Shown here piece by piece: positions 8,315 through 18,297 of a stretch of 64,000 bases of DNA. The notes beneath the pieces are model-generated. The model was not told where the DNA came from, made no database searches, and saw only the letters and a list, made by a program, of their open reading frames with translations. Source of the DNA: Exilibacterium tricleocarpae (GTDB lineage: Bacteria; Pseudomonadota; Gammaproteobacteria; Pseudomonadales; Cellvibrionaceae); assembly GCF_007004655.1 (NCBI RefSeq), contig NZ_ML660087.1:632617-696616 (forward strand), given 5' to 3'. Each line of letters begins with the position of its first letter. The first letter of the stretch is position 1. A program made the position numbers and the translations under genes.

Positions 8315-9235
8315 ATGTCCATGAGCGCCGACGACACCTCAACAACTTCCCCGCCGCCGGCAACCGACCACACGCCGGGGGCGCGGCTGCGGGCGGCTCG
8401 CGAAGCGGCCAATCTGACGCCCCAGAGTGTGGCGGCGGAACTGCGTATACCTGAAGACAAGTTGTGCGCACTGGAGCAGGACCATTACGAATATATGGTG
8501 TCTGAAACCTTTGTGCGCGGTTATATCCGCCGCTACGCCGGGCTGGTGAATCTGGACGGCGACGAACTGGTCGCCTGTTACGACCACTATCTGGCGGAGA
8601 TGCGGCGCACCACGGAGCGGGTCACCCAGGCGGACCTCGGCACCGGGCGCCAAGCGGCGGCGCGGCGGTTGCCGAGCTGGATGATGCCCGCGGCCATTGC
8701 CAGCGCGTTGATGCTGGTGTGGGTATTGGCCGTGAACCTATTTGAGGAGCCGCAATCGCCCGGACCGATGGCCGCGCCCGGCACCGGTGTGGCCGGCGAG
8801 TCGCCGGCGCCGTCGGGTCCGGCCTCCATCGACAGCGATGGTCTGCAGGACCAGCCGGCGCCGGCAGGTGAACTGGCGTCGATGGCCCCGGCCACCGCTG
8901 AGCCTGCGCCGGCCGCACCTGTGTCTGCCGAACCCGCGGCGGACGCTTCCGGCCCGGCAGACCTCGTTGCGCCAGCGCCGCAGGTGGCTGCGGTCAGCGA
9001 TAGTTTGGAATTGTCCTTCACCGACGAATGCTGGGTCGAGGTCACCGACGCCGGCGGCAAGGTGCTGATCGCTGACCTGCAGCGGGCCGGGCAAACGGTG
9101 TCCCTGAGCGGCGCGGCGCCGTTCAATATTATGTTGGGTAATGCGCGCGCCGTTGCCGTGACACTCAATGGGGCGGCGGTCGCCGTCAATCCGCAGAGCG
9201 GGCGGAAAACGCTGCGCTTCATCGTCGGTGAATAG
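8315..9235 (+). CDS. rodZ: Cell-shape protein RodZ
   Basis: RodZ is a bitopic protein linking MreB filaments to the elongation machinery. The product (about 306 residues) has an Xre-type helix-turn-helix at about 28-95 (GARLRAAREAANLTPQSVA..LRIPEDKLCALE..). A transmembrane helix follows at about 130-148 (MMPAAIASALMLVWVLAVN), then a long Ala/Pro-rich periplasmic linker. The C-terminal beta-domain of the DUF4115 type (LELSFTDECWVEVTDAGGK..F.IMLGNA) ends the protein. ATGs at 8315 and 8321 are both possible. The gene starts 5 bp after pilW ends, so the two are probably cotranscribed. Confidence 0.93.
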   Translation: MSMSADDTSTTSPPPATDHTPGARLRAAREAANLTPQSVAAELRIPEDKLCALEQDHYEYMVSETFVRGYIRRYAGLVNLDGDELVACYDHYLAEMRRTTERVTQADLGTGRQAAARRLPSWMMPAAIASALMLVWVLAVNLFEEPQSPGPMAAPGTGVAGESPAPSGPASIDSDGLQDQPAPAGELASMAPATAEPAPAAPVSAEPAADASGPADLVAPAPQVAAVSDSLELSFTDECWVEVTDAGGKVLIADLQRAGQTVSLSGAAPFNIMLGNARAVAVTLNGAAVAVNPQSGRKTLRFIVGE

Positions 9236-9271
9236 TCCGGTCCCGACCCCCAGTGTATAGGTAGCTAGACT

Positions 9272-10384
9272 ATGTTTTATCAATCCCCCATCAAACGTCG
9301 CCGGTCGCGCCAGATTATGGTCGGCAAGGTGGCGGTGGGCGGTGACGCCCCCATCTCCGTGCAGAGTATGACCAACACGGAGACCACCGATGTGGCGGCC
9401 ACAGTGGAGCAGATTCAGCGTCTGGAAAACGCCGGCGCCGATATTGTCCGGGTCTCGGTGCCCTCGTTGGATGCCGCCGAGGCGTTCGGCAAAATCCGCG
9501 CCCAGGTCGAGGTACCGCTGGTGGCCGATATCCATTTTGACTACCGCATTGCGCTGCGGGTGGCCGACCTGGGGGTCGACTGCCTGCGCATCAACCCGGG
9601 CAATATCGGGCGCGAGAAGCGTATCCGCGCGGTGGTCGACAAGGCCCGCGACCTGGGTATTCCGATTCGCATCGGTGTCAATGCCGGTTCATTGGAGAAG
9701 GACCTGCAGAAAAAATACGGTGAACCGACGCCGGCGGCCCTGGTGGAGTCGGCTTTGCGCCACGTGGCCATTTTGGACGACCTGGATTTCAGGGATTTCA
9801 AAGTCAGTGTCAAAGCTTCCGATGTCTTTATGGCGGTGGCGGCCTACCGCGAACTGGCCGGGCAGATCGAGCAACCGCTGCATCTGGGCATTACCGAGGC
9901 CGGCGGCCTGCGCTCCGGTACCGTTAAATCCGCTGTCGGTCTGGGCGCGCTGCTGATGGACGGGATCGGCGATACGCTGCGCATTTCGCTGGCCGCCGAT
10001 CCGGTGGAGGAGGTCAAGGTCGGCTGGGATCTGCTGAAGAGCCTGAAGTTGCGTTCCAAGGGCATCAACTTTATTGCCTGCCCCAGTTGCTCGCGGCAGA
10101 ACTTCGACGTGATTCAGACCATGAACGAACTGGAGACCCGTCTCGAAGATGTGACGACGGCACTGGATGTGGCGGTGATCGGCTGTGTGGTGAACGGACC
10201 GGGGGAGGCGAAAGAGGCGGATATCGGCCTGGCCGGCGGCACTCCCAATAACCTGATTTATATCGACGGTGAACCGAGCCAGAAACTCAAAAAAGAGTCC
10301 CTGGTCGATGATCTGGAGCGTTTGATCAGGGAAAAAGCCGCCGTCAAGGCGGAGCAACAGAAAGACCTGATTGCAAAAGCCTGA
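9272..10384 (+). CDS. ispG: 4-hydroxy-3-methylbut-2-en-1-yl diphosphate synthase
   Basis: A [4Fe-4S] enzyme of the MEP isoprenoid pathway, converting MEcPP to HMBPP. The 370-residue length matches the proteobacterial form. Signatures are [16 protein letters not shown] and [12 protein letters not shown] at the N-terminus, the first cluster cysteines in [13 protein letters not shown], and the third in [16 protein letters not shown]. It follows rodZ by 36 bp and precedes hisS in the conserved order. Confidence 0.98.
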   Translation: MFYQSPIKRRRSRQIMVGKVAVGGDAPISVQSMTNTETTDVAATVEQIQRLENAGADIVRVSVPSLDAAEAFGKIRAQVEVPLVADIHFDYRIALRVADLGVDCLRINPGNIGREKRIRAVVDKARDLGIPIRIGVNAGSLEKDLQKKYGEPTPAALVESALRHVAILDDLDFRDFKVSVKASDVFMAVAAYRELAGQIEQPLHLGITEAGGLRSGTVKSAVGLGALLMDGIGDTLRISLAADPVEEVKVGWDLLKSLKLRSKGINFIACPSCSRQNFDVIQTMNELETRLEDVTTALDVAVIGCVVNGPGEAKEADIGLAGGTPNNLIYIDGEPSQKLKKESLVDDLERLIREKAAVKAEQQKDLIAKA

Positions 10385-10442
10385 CCCCCGGTAAACCGGC
10401 GGCCGATTGTTTTGCTGTTGACAATGAAGTTGGGAATTAATC

Positions 10443-11708
10443 TTGGAAAAAATTCAAGCTATACGGGGTATGAACGATCTGCTACCGGACCAATCGGCGC
10501 TCTGGCAATACCTGGAGGCCGCGGTCGCGGGCGTCGTACAAGGTTACGGTTACCGGCAGATTCGTTTCCCTATTCTCGAGGAAACCGAACTGTTCAAGCG
10601 CTCTATCGGTGAGGTGACCGATATTGTTGAAAAAGAGATGTACACCTTCGACGATCGCAATGGTAAGAGCGTGACCCTGCGACCCGAGGGCACGGCGTCC
10701 TGTGTGCGCGCCTGTGAGGAACACGGTCTGCTATACAACCAGGTACAGCGTCTCTGGTACGGCGGGCCCATGTTCCGCTATGAAAAACCACAGAAGGGGC
10801 GCCTGCGCCAGTTCCACCAGATCGGGGTGGAGGCCTTCGGCATGGCGGGGCCTGATATCGACGCCGAGATTTTATTACTGAGTGCCAGGCTGTGGCGGAC
10901 GCTGGGGGTCGAGCAGGCGGTGACCCTGCAGCTCAACACGCTCGGTACACCGGCGTCGCGGGCCGCCTTTCGCGATGCCCTGGTGGCTTACCTGAGCGCA
11001 AGAAAGGACCAACTCGATGCGGACAGCCGGCGCCGGCTGGACAGTAACCCGCTGCGTATCCTCGACAGCAAAGATGCCGATACCCAGGCGCTGCTGGCGC
11101 AGGCGCCGGTACTGTTCGATTACCTGGACGACGAATCACGCGCACATTTTGACCGTTTGCAGGGGCTGCTGGACGCCGCCGGTATTGCCTATCAAATCAA
11201 CCCCCGTATAGTGAGGGGCCTGGATTACTACAGCAACACGGTGTTCGAGTGGGTCACCGATAAGCTGGGTGCCCAGGGTACCGTGTGCGCCGGCGGCCGC
11301 TACGATGGCCTGGTGGCGCAGTTGGGGGGGCGACCGACTCCCGCGGTGGGGTTTGCCATGGGTATCGAGCGCCTGGCTTTGCTGGTGGAAACGCTGGACC
11401 GGATACCCCCGGGGCTTGATCGACAGGCCGACATTTACCTGGTAGTGGCGGGTGACGTGCAGGCCGCGGCGGTCCGGCTCGGGGAACAATTGCGCACGGC
11501 GTTGCCGCGCCTGAGACTGCTGACCCATTGCGGCGGGGGCAGTTTCAAGAGCCAGATGAAAAAGGCCGACCGCAGTGGCGCGTCGGTGGCACTGATTCTC
11601 GGTGCGGATGAAGTGGCCGGCAATCGGGTTGCGCTGAAGTATTTACGTGAGGAAAAGGCGCAGGAAACTCTCACCGTTGAAGAGGTTATCAGCCGCCTGC
11701 GAGGCTGA
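10443..11708 (+). CDS. hisS: Histidyl-tRNA synthetase
   Basis: A class II aminoacyl-tRNA synthetase that charges tRNA-His. The 421-residue product reads [17 protein letters not shown] from a TTG start at 10443. That start restores the family N-terminus; the first in-frame ATG at 10470 would cut it. Motif 2 is [23 protein letters not shown]. The His-specific segments are [13 protein letters not shown] and [15 protein letters not shown], and an anticodon-binding domain forms the last ~95 residues. The TTG start may keep translation modest. Confidence 0.97.
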   Translation: MEKIQAIRGMNDLLPDQSALWQYLEAAVAGVVQGYGYRQIRFPILEETELFKRSIGEVTDIVEKEMYTFDDRNGKSVTLRPEGTASCVRACEEHGLLYNQVQRLWYGGPMFRYEKPQKGRLRQFHQIGVEAFGMAGPDIDAEILLLSARLWRTLGVEQAVTLQLNTLGTPASRAAFRDALVAYLSARKDQLDADSRRRLDSNPLRILDSKDADTQALLAQAPVLFDYLDDESRAHFDRLQGLLDAAGIAYQINPRIVRGLDYYSNTVFEWVTDKLGAQGTVCAGGRYDGLVAQLGGRPTPAVGFAMGIERLALLVETLDRIPPGLDRQADIYLVVAGDVQAAAVRLGEQLRTALPRLRLLTHCGGGSFKSQMKKADRSGASVALILGADEVAGNRVALKYLREEKAQETLTVEEVISRLRG

Positions 11709-11812
11709 GTCGAACGGCGCCTGCGAAGGTGTCGCGGGGGCCCACAACAGGTGCGTGAAGGATAGTGGTGAGCGGCGGCGGTCAGGAAATGTATTCCCGG
11801 AAAATAGCCAGA

Positions 11813-11915
11813 GACCGTAGTGAAAGAAAGGTAGTTGAAGAAAGATAGTTGAAGAAAGCTAGTGGCTAGCAATAGTAGCTAGAAGCAGTAGTTAGAAACA
11901 GTAGCTGAAAACCTT
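11813..11915. repeat. Degenerate 13-15 bp tandem repeats upstream of yfgM
   Basis: The hisS-yfgM gap contains consecutive imperfect copies of a unit near GTAGTTGAAGAAA. They drift to GTAGCTAGAAGCA, GTAGTTAGAAACA and GTAGCTGAAAACC. No frame or family match was seen. The unit differs from that of the 2985-3200 array. Confidence 0.65.
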
Positions 11916-11941
11916 GGCAAAACAGTAATCAGGAGTCTTTT

Positions 11942-12634
11942 GTGGCGGATCATCTTACCGAAGAAGAACAATTAGAAACCCTTAAAAGGTGGTGGAAGGA
12001 GAATGGCAAGTCCACGATAGCGGGGGTGGTTCTCGCTGTTGCAGGTTATTTCGGCTGGGAGGCCTGGCAGACTCAGCAGCGCGATCAGGCCGAGTCCTCG
12101 GCGGCGCTCTACGAACAACTGGTCGAGGTGCTGGCGGTCGAGCCCGGCCAGTCGTTGAGCGAGGAGCAGCGGGCCAATGCCACCCATTTTGTCCAGCAGT
12201 TGCAGGACGGTGATCCGGGCAGTCTCTATGCCAAGAATGCGGCACTGATGGTGGCGAAACTGAGTGCTGAGAACGACGACCTCGAGCAGGCGGCAATCCA
12301 TTTGCGTTGGATTCTCGACAACCGGCCGTCGGACGGCATCAGCCTGGTGGCCAGGGTGCGCTTGTCGCGCGTGTTACTGGCCCAGGCGCAGTTGGATGAG
12401 GCGCTGGCGCTGGTGGAGGGCGAGACGGACCCGAGCTTCACCGCGGTCTATGCCGAGGCCAGGGGTGATGTGTTGGTCGCCATGGAACGGGTTGCGGACG
12501 CTCGTGCGGCCTATCAGTTGGCACTCGACAGGCTGTTGCCGGGTCAGTCCAACCGCCGTCCCATCCTGCAAATGAAACTCGACGACCTGCAGCTCGCCGC
12601 GCCCGCCGTCGCCAGTGCGGAGGAGGCGCCATGA
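11942..12634 (+). CDS. yfgM: YfgM-like SecYEG-associated TPR protein
   Basis: YfgM is an inner-membrane periplasmic chaperone that joins PpiD at the SecYEG translocon. The 230-residue product begins with cytoplasmic HLTEEEQLETLKRWWKENGK, typical for the family. One transmembrane helix follows (STIAGVVLAVAGYFGWEAW, ~22-40), then a helical TPR-like domain. The start is GTG, 7-8 bp after a CAGGAG site. The stop overlaps the bamB start (ATGA), which shows translational coupling. Confidence 0.9.
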   Translation: MADHLTEEEQLETLKRWWKENGKSTIAGVVLAVAGYFGWEAWQTQQRDQAESSAALYEQLVEVLAVEPGQSLSEEQRANATHFVQQLQDGDPGSLYAKNAALMVAKLSAENDDLEQAAIHLRWILDNRPSDGISLVARVRLSRVLLAQAQLDEALALVEGETDPSFTAVYAEARGDVLVAMERVADARAAYQLALDRLLPGQSNRRPILQMKLDDLQLAAPAVASAEEAP

Positions 12635-13770
12635 GGCGTCTCACGCTCGCTCTGTGCGCCGCCCTGATTGTCGGCTGTTCCTCAACCGACAGCATCGATC
12701 TGGAGCCCGCTGAGCTGGTGGATTTTGAAGCCACCGGCAAGATTCGGACCGTCTGGTCCAGAAATGTGGGTGCCGGGCAGGATAAACGCTATACCCTGCT
12801 GGTGCCGGCGCTTGCTGCAGAGGCGGTGTTTGCGGTTGATGTAAAAGGCCGGGTCACGGCGCTAAACCGCAGTGACGGCAAGCGGCTGTGGAGAACCGAC
12901 CTGGACACGCCGGTATCGGGTGGTGTCGGTGCCGGCTCCGGGCTGGTGCTGGTGGGGACCTACGCGGGACAGGTCATAGCGTTGAACCAGGCGGACGGCA
13001 GCGAGTTGTGGCGCACCCAGGTAAGCAGTGAAGTGCTGGCACCGCCGCAGACCAATGGTGACATCGTGGTGGCGCAGACTGTGGACGGCAAACTGGTCGG
13101 CCTCGAGGCCAAAACCGGGGCGCGCCGCTGGTTATATGAAAACACTCTGCCGGTGCTGACCCTGCGGGGTACGGGTACGCCGGTATTGAGAGGCGACGCT
13201 GTCTACGCCGGCTTTGCCAACGGCAAGGTCATTGCGGTGAGCGCCAGTGACGGGGTATTGCGTTGGGAACAACGGGTGGGGTTGGCCCAGGGCCGCACCG
13301 AGTTGGAGCGAGTGGTGGATATCGACGGCTCGCCGATGTTGCACGGCGATTTAGTCTATGCCGTCAGCTTTCAGGGTCGCCTCGGTGCCTTTGGTCGTGC
13401 CAATGGTCGCGTGATTTGGGCCCAGGAAAATTCGAGCTTCCAGAATCTGGCGGCCGGTATCTCCAATGTGTATGTGGTAACCGACAGTGACAGCGTACAG
13501 GCCTACCAGGCCAACAGCGGTGAACTGATCTGGGACAACGACCAGTTGGTTCGCCGCAAGGTATCGGCGCCGCAAACCTTCGCCAACTATGTGGCCGTGG
13601 GTGATGACGATGGCTATCTGCATGTCTTCAGCCAGGCGGATGGCAGCTACGTGGCCCGGCGCAAGCTCGACGGCGATGGTTTGCGCTCGCCTATGATTGC
13701 CGCCGGCGACCAGCTTTTTGCTCTGGGCAACAGCGGCAAATTGGTCGCCCTAGAGGTCGTGAAAAAGTAA
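12631..13770 (+). CDS. bamB: Outer-membrane assembly lipoprotein BamB
   Basis: A component of the BAM complex that inserts beta-barrel proteins into the outer membrane. The lipoprotein signal MRRLTLALCAALIVGC has its lipobox at Cys-16. The mature part is an eight-bladed PQQ-type beta-propeller, with repeated blades such as GRVTALNRSDGKRLWRTD, GQVIALNQADGSELWRTQ and GKVIAVSASDGVLRWEQ. The 379-residue length is normal. It overlaps yfgM by 4 bp and precedes der, the usual arrangement. Confidence 0.97.
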   Translation: MRRLTLALCAALIVGCSSTDSIDLEPAELVDFEATGKIRTVWSRNVGAGQDKRYTLLVPALAAEAVFAVDVKGRVTALNRSDGKRLWRTDLDTPVSGGVGAGSGLVLVGTYAGQVIALNQADGSELWRTQVSSEVLAPPQTNGDIVVAQTVDGKLVGLEAKTGARRWLYENTLPVLTLRGTGTPVLRGDAVYAGFANGKVIAVSASDGVLRWEQRVGLAQGRTELERVVDIDGSPMLHGDLVYAVSFQGRLGAFGRANGRVIWAQENSSFQNLAAGISNVYVVTDSDSVQAYQANSGELIWDNDQLVRRKVSAPQTFANYVAVGDDDGYLHVFSQADGSYVARRKLDGDGLRSPMIAAGDQLFALGNSGKLVALEVVKK

Positions 13771-13803
13771 GCCCGCGTTGAGGCCACTTCAGAGACAGGT
13801 GTC

Positions 13804-15258
13804 ATGGTTCCGGTAATCGCTTTGGTGGGACGTCCCAATGTAGGCAAGTCCACCCTGTTCAACTGCCTGACTCGCTCGCGCGATGCGCTGGTGGCCAACT
13901 ACGCCGGTCTCACCCGCGATCGCAAGTACGGCGAGGCGGATATCGCCGGTCGCCGTTGTATCGTGATCGATACCGGCGGCATCAGCGGCGATGAGACCGG
14001 GATAGATACCATCATGGCCGGCCAGTCGCTGCAGGCGATCGATGAAGCCGACAGCGTGCTGTTTATGGTCGATTGCCGCGACGGCCTGACCCCGGCTGAC
14101 GCAATGATTGCCAAGCACCTGCGTGTCACCGGCAAGCGCACCTACCTGGTGGCCAATAAAATCGACGGTCTCAACCACGATCTGGCCGTTGCACCTTTCT
14201 ATGAACTCGGTCTCGGCGATATCTATGCCACTACCGCCACTCACGGGCGCGGGGTGAAAACCCTGATGCAGGCGGTGCTCGACGGCTGCGAGCCACAGGC
14301 GACTGCCGGCGTTGCGGAAAACTCAGAGGATGAACGCTCAGAAAATAAAACAGCAGCGGGCGAAGACACGGCGGAGGAAATCGCCGGTGGGATTAAGATT
14401 GCTATTGCCGGGCGACCCAATGTGGGTAAGTCCACGCTGGTCAATCGCCTGCTCGGCGAAGAGCGGGTGGTGGTATACGATCTGCCGGGCACCACCCGGG
14501 ACAGTATCTACATCAACTATGAGCGCCAGGGCAAGGCTTATACACTGATTGATACGGCGGGTGTGCGGCGGCGCAAGAACATCAAGTTAACCGTGGAAAA
14601 GTTTTCCATTGTAAAAACACTGCAGGCTATTGACGACGCCAACGTCGTGATTCTATTGCTTGATGCCAGCGAGGGGCTGGTGGATCAGGACCTGCATCTA
14701 ATGGGACATGTTATCGATGCGGGACGCGCCCTGGTGGTCGCCCTGAACAAGTGGGACGGCCTCGAAGACGATCACAAGAGCTACCTAAAAAAGGAATTGG
14801 AACGCCGGCTGCGCTTTGTGGATTTTGCAGACATTCATTTTATTTCGGCGTTGCACGGCACCGGTGTCGGGCATTTATATCAATCGGTGGAGCGGGCCTA
14901 CCACTCCGCCACCGACAAATTAACCACCAACCACCTCACCCGCATTTTGCAGGATGCCGTCGGCGACCACCCGCCACCGCTGGTACACGGCCATCGGATC
15001 AAGCTGCGTTATGCCCACCCGGGCGGGCACAACCCGCCCATTATCGTGATTCACGGCAACCAGACTGAGGCGGTGCCGGCGCACTATCGGCGCTATCTCG
15101 AAAAGACGTTTCGACGCGCTCTGGAGTTACACGGCACACCGATTCGGATTGAATTCAAAACCACCGAGAACCCCTTTGCCGGGCGCAAGAACAAGCTGAC
15201 GGCGCGGCAGATTGCCAAAAAACGCCGGTTGATGAAACACACCAAGAAGAAAAAGTAA
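13804..15258 (+). CDS. der: Ribosome-assembly GTPase Der (EngA)
   Basis: An essential double GTPase of 50S subunit maturation. The 484-residue product has G domain 1 ([12 protein letters not shown] at ~8-19, DTGG, NKID) and G domain 2 ([12 protein letters not shown] near 203, DTAG, NKWD). A C-terminal KH-like domain ends in a Lys-rich tail ([13 protein letters not shown]). The linker between the G domains contains an acidic, repeat-poor insert ([21 protein letters not shown]). Confidence 0.98.
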   Translation: MVPVIALVGRPNVGKSTLFNCLTRSRDALVANYAGLTRDRKYGEADIAGRRCIVIDTGGISGDETGIDTIMAGQSLQAIDEADSVLFMVDCRDGLTPADAMIAKHLRVTGKRTYLVANKIDGLNHDLAVAPFYELGLGDIYATTATHGRGVKTLMQAVLDGCEPQATAGVAENSEDERSENKTAAGEDTAEEIAGGIKIAIAGRPNVGKSTLVNRLLGEERVVVYDLPGTTRDSIYINYERQGKAYTLIDTAGVRRRKNIKLTVEKFSIVKTLQAIDDANVVILLLDASEGLVDQDLHLMGHVIDAGRALVVALNKWDGLEDDHKSYLKKELERRLRFVDFADIHFISALHGTGVGHLYQSVERAYHSATDKLTTNHLTRILQDAVGDHPPPLVHGHRIKLRYAHPGGHNPPIIVIHGNQTEAVPAHYRRYLEKTFRRALELHGTPIRIEFKTTENPFAGRKNKLTARQIAKKRRLMKHTKKKK

Positions 15259-15267
15259 CGGCCGGGC

Positions 15268-16398
15268 TCACAGCACGGCGTAGTGGCCCTCGCGCCTTAG
15301 AATTTCTTTTTTGTATCCCGCCATATAGGCCGATTGCGTGCGAATTTTGTAAGCGCGTATCCCCTGTCTCACAAAAACGGTTACCAGGCCTGCGATCAGA
15401 CCGATGACCACCGCGGCGATGAGTATCAACGCGGTTTTGGGCGCGGCGGGTTGTGTCGGGGCAAGAATTGAAGCCGGCAGGGTAAATGCGTCGATACTGG
15501 TTTGATGCTGGCGTACTTTCTCGGCATCCATCAGCAGCGCGCTTTTGGCTGCTTCCAGTTGTCGCAGCTCGGGGATGAATGCATCTTTTTGTTTGCGGCT
15601 TTGCAGTGCTGCAAGTTCCGCCTGTAGCGCCCTGGTGCCCAACAGGTAGAGTTTGTCATTGAACGGCGTTACTTCCGTGTGGGCCAGATGGTCGATCCTC
15701 GGTTCCTGGATGCTGAGTGCCGCGGCGATATCTGCGGCTTCGGCCAGAACTGCGGCCTTATCAAGCCGTTTGTTTTCAGCCTGTTGCCGGGCCTGTTCCA
15801 TCGATCGGTCGATATACTGGATGCTGGCGTCGAGGGCGGCCAACAGGTCCCGGGAGACCGACACGATGACTGCCTGGCTGACAAAGTTCAGGTATGCTTT
15901 GAGTTGCGTTGCGGTTTCCTGCGGTTGTGTGCCGTGCAGGTTGATGGCGGCCCGGGTACCGCTTTTCTCTTTGCTAACACTCAAAGCGTCGAGAAATTGC
16001 TTGGCCGTTTGTGGGTTTGCGCCTTGCGGATTGACTTGTGCACCCGTGGTGGAGAGAAACTGCTCCGCCATATTTTCACTGTGCAGTTTCATTAACGCGG
16101 TGTTGAACAACAGTTCGGGACTGAGTTCACCGGTAGCGCGGTTTTCTGCATCCGCGCTGAAACCGGGAGAGATCAGCGCCAGTTGAATGGTATTGACCGG
16201 ATAAATATCGGCACTGGCGTTGTACAGTTTAGGTGTCAGGCCGACATAGATCGCCGCCAGCGTCACGGCGGTGACCATCAGACCCAGCAACACCCGGCGG
16301 CCGTTCCAAACGACGGCGATCAATTCGAACAAGTCTATTTCGTCATCGGAACCGACGGTGGCCGACTGCAACGGAATCTGATTGGCAGGAGCGTTCAT
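15268..16398 (-). CDS. Wzz/chain-length-determinant family inner-membrane protein
   Basis: The 376-residue protein has the polysaccharide co-polymerase layout. It has a short cytoplasmic N-terminus (DDEIDLFELIAVVWNGRRVLLGLMVTAVTLAAIYVGL, first transmembrane helix ~33-53), a long periplasmic helical domain, and a second helix near the C-terminus (APKTALILIAAVVIGLIAGLVTVFV). Wzz proteins set the modal length of O-antigen or related polysaccharides. I used the ATG at 16398; an upstream in-frame start at 16431 is weaker. No glycosyltransferase genes are adjacent, so the polysaccharide is unknown. It is convergent with der, 9 bp apart. Confidence 0.82.
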   Translation of the reverse strand: MNAPANQIPLQSATVGSDDEIDLFELIAVVWNGRRVLLGLMVTAVTLAAIYVGLTPKLYNASADIYPVNTIQLALISPGFSADAENRATGELSPELLFNTALMKLHSENMAEQFLSTTGAQVNPQGANPQTAKQFLDALSVSKEKSGTRAAINLHGTQPQETATQLKAYLNFVSQAVIVSVSRDLLAALDASIQYIDRSMEQARQQAENKRLDKAAVLAEAADIAAALSIQEPRIDHLAHTEVTPFNDKLYLLGTRALQAELAALQSRKQKDAFIPELRQLEAAKSALLMDAEKVRQHQTSIDAFTLPASILAPTQPAAPKTALILIAAVVIGLIAGLVTVFVRQGIRAYKIRTQSAYMAGYKKEILRREGHYAVL

Positions 16399-16675
16399 AG
16401 TCTGTATCTCGAAGTGATTACACTGTGCCACATTCTGAGATAGTTTGAGCTGTTCCGAGAGCTTGGCACAGATTTAGCCAGCGGATCGCATAGGGCGTAA
16501 TTAGATCGATACCACTAGCGCACATAATAGCGGTGTGCGCGGAAGTGGAACCAGTAAAAAGTTGTAAACTGTCATGCAGGAGAATACGCCGCCAGAAAAG
16601 TGTGTACTGCCGGTACAGTAAAATGGAAACAGTGGGGCGACAACCGACGGCGCGGGTTGTCACCCGACAGGAGCG

Positions 16676-17125
16676 TTACTGGCTGTTACAGCTCCAACCC
16701 CAGCCCTGGAGTTTTTCTACAAAAGTGGCGGCCTGTTGTTCGCAATAGCCCTCGGCACTGCTCGCACTCCACAGTGTTTGTTTGACACCGGGCGTTTCCA
16801 CATCTTTGTAGTAACTCACTTCGCAGGGAGTATTGGTCACCGGGTCCAGGTAGTCTACCTCCACGCGTCGCTGTAAATCTTGCAGCACACAGGTGTAGCT
16901 GATCGTGCGCGGGTCCGTGTCGCCGGTTACTTCAGCGGCGGCGCTTTCCTCTTGCGTCACTGGTGTTGCGTCGGCTTCGGCTGCGGTTGGCGTTGCTGCC
17001 TCCGACTCCAGCTGCGTGGCTTGTTCCACCGCCTGCTCGCCGGTGTTGGTTTGCGCCGTCGCTGCAACGGCAGCGATAAGCAGCAGAAAACTTATGCCAG
17101 ACATCAGTGAATTATTTATTGTCAT
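16676..17125 (-). CDS. Secreted acidic protein of unknown function
   Basis: The 149-residue product starts at the ATG at 17125, which follows GGGAGACAAG. It has a signal peptide (NSLMSGISFLLLIAAVAATAQ), a Glu/Ala/Thr-rich linker, and a C-terminal domain of about 75 residues. That domain has four cysteines (YTCVLQD, TPCEVSY, GYCEQQA, WSCNSQ), which suggests two disulfides in the periplasm. I do not recognise the domain. The gene stands alone between the thi operon and wzz-like gene. Confidence 0.65.
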   Translation of the reverse strand: MTINNSLMSGISFLLLIAAVAATAQTNTGEQAVEQATQLESEAATPTAAEADATPVTQEESAAAEVTGDTDPRTISYTCVLQDLQRRVEVDYLDPVTNTPCEVSYYKDVETPGVKQTLWSASSAEGYCEQQAATFVEKLQGWGWSCNSQ

Positions 17126-17182
17126 GGTGCTTGTCTCCCTGTTGGGTATTGGCAACGAACGCCCATTCTAGATAAGTCAGAC

Positions 17183-17222
17183 GAAAAAAAAGGTGAACTC
17201 AGTGACAGAAATGGCAACTGAG
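17183..17222 (-). terminator. Rho-independent terminator of the thi operon
   Basis: On the minus strand CTCAGT and ACTGAG form a 6-bp stem with a 12-base loop, followed a few bases later by a run of eight T. It begins 17 bp after the thiG stop. Confidence 0.6.
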
Positions 17223-17238
17223 CGGCATATTAGTGTTG

Positions 17239-18033
17239 TCATTCACCCTGTTGATGCCAGAACGGCTGCCCCAGTGTCGGTGTGCTGGGAGTCGCGGTCT
17301 GTCGTTTATGCATCAACCCGGCCCGCGATGCCTGGCGCCCCGCCCCGATGGCGGCGGCAAAAGCGGCGGCCATGGCGGCCGGGTCCCGCGCCCGGGCGAC
17401 GGCGGTGTTTAACAGCACCGCATCGAAGCCCATTTCCATGGCTTCTGCGGCCTGCGAAGGTGCGCCGAGACCGGCATCGATAATCAACACGGTATCGGGC
17501 AGGCGTTCGCGCAGTGTGCGCAAGTGATAGCGATTCAACAGCCCTTGACCGGTGCCGATCGGCGCCCCCCAGGGCATCAGTACCCGACAGCCCACATCGA
17601 GCAGGCGCTGGCAGAGAATCAGATCGTCGGTGCAGTAGGGCAGCACTTTAAATCCCCGCCGCACGAGTTGTTCGGCGGCATCGACCAGACCGAAAGGGTC
17701 CGGTTGCAAGTTATAGTCGTCGCCGATCACTTCCAGTTTAATCCAGGGAGTGGCAAAAATTTCCCGCGACATTTCCGCCAGCGTCACCGCCTCTTTGGCG
17801 GATTTGCAGCCGGCGGTATTTGGCAACAGTTTGCGCCCGCTTTGCCGAATGCAGTCCCACAGGCTGTCGCCGTCGCGATCGGCAGGATTTTGCCGGCGCA
17901 GTCCCAGGGTTACAATTTCACAGCCCGAGGCGGTGATTGCCTCGCGCATAATTTGCGGCGACGGGTAGAGCGCTGTGCCGAGTAGAAATCGGCTGGAGAA
18001 TGTTTCGTCGTAAAGTGTTAGTGCGTCATCCAT
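17239..18033 (-). CDS. thiG: Thiazole synthase ThiG
   Basis: Forms the thiazole phosphate half of thiamin from deoxyxylulose-5-phosphate, the ThiO product dehydroglycine and ThiS-thiocarboxylate. The 264-residue TIM barrel carries the Schiff-base lysine in [10 protein letters not shown] and the phosphate loop [13 protein letters not shown]. The late helix [26 protein letters not shown] is also typical. Its ATG overlaps the thiS stop (TGATG), so translation is coupled. It is the last gene of the riboswitch-led thiO-thiS-thiG operon. Confidence 0.97.
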   Translation of the reverse strand: MDDALTLYDETFSSRFLLGTALYPSPQIMREAITASGCEIVTLGLRRQNPADRDGDSLWDCIRQSGRKLLPNTAGCKSAKEAVTLAEMSREIFATPWIKLEVIGDDYNLQPDPFGLVDAAEQLVRRGFKVLPYCTDDLILCQRLLDVGCRVLMPWGAPIGTGQGLLNRYHLRTLRERLPDTVLIIDAGLGAPSQAAEAMEMGFDAVLLNTAVARARDPAAMAAAFAAAIGAGRQASRAGLMHKRQTATPSTPTLGQPFWHQQGE

Positions 18034-18233
18034 CAGCCACCTCCCACAGGTTTAACGATATCGATTCGATCACCCGCTTCCAGGATTCGCGTCGCGTAAT
18101 TTGAACGGGATACAAACTCGCCGTTGATAGCGACTGCAATAGTTTGACCGCCAAATTGCCACAGCTCGATGGCGGCGCTGAGTGTCGTAGCGCCGGCAAC
18201 TTCTACCGGCTCGTTGTTTAAGCTGACCTTCAC
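18033..18233 (-). CDS. thiS: Sulfur carrier protein ThiS
   Basis: The 66-residue ubiquitin-like protein carries sulfur as a C-terminal thiocarboxylate. It ends in the required Gly-Gly ([12 protein letters not shown]) and has LSAAIELW and [12 protein letters not shown] chose the GTG at 18233 because it follows a GAGAAGA site and gives the normal length; upstream in-frame ATGs would add an implausible tail overlapping thiO. Confidence 0.94.
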   Translation of the reverse strand: MKVSLNNEPVEVAGATTLSAAIELWQFGGQTIAVAINGEFVSRSNYATRILEAGDRIDIVKPVGGG

Positions 18234-18297
18234 TATGTCTTCTCGTCGCAGTATTACAAATAGTGTTGCAAGGTATGCCAACCCGCCGGATGATCTG

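Noticed and set aside
11017..11211. Long alternative frames inside high-G+C genes such as hisS, bamB and the NRPS
   Set aside because: These are by-products of G+C-rich codon usage; the main frames carry the conserved motifs.
16418..16663. Minus-strand open frame of 81 codons upstream of the Wzz-like gene
   Set aside because: It overlaps the Wzz-like N-terminus region, has no family signature, signal or ribosome-binding site, and its composition looks random.
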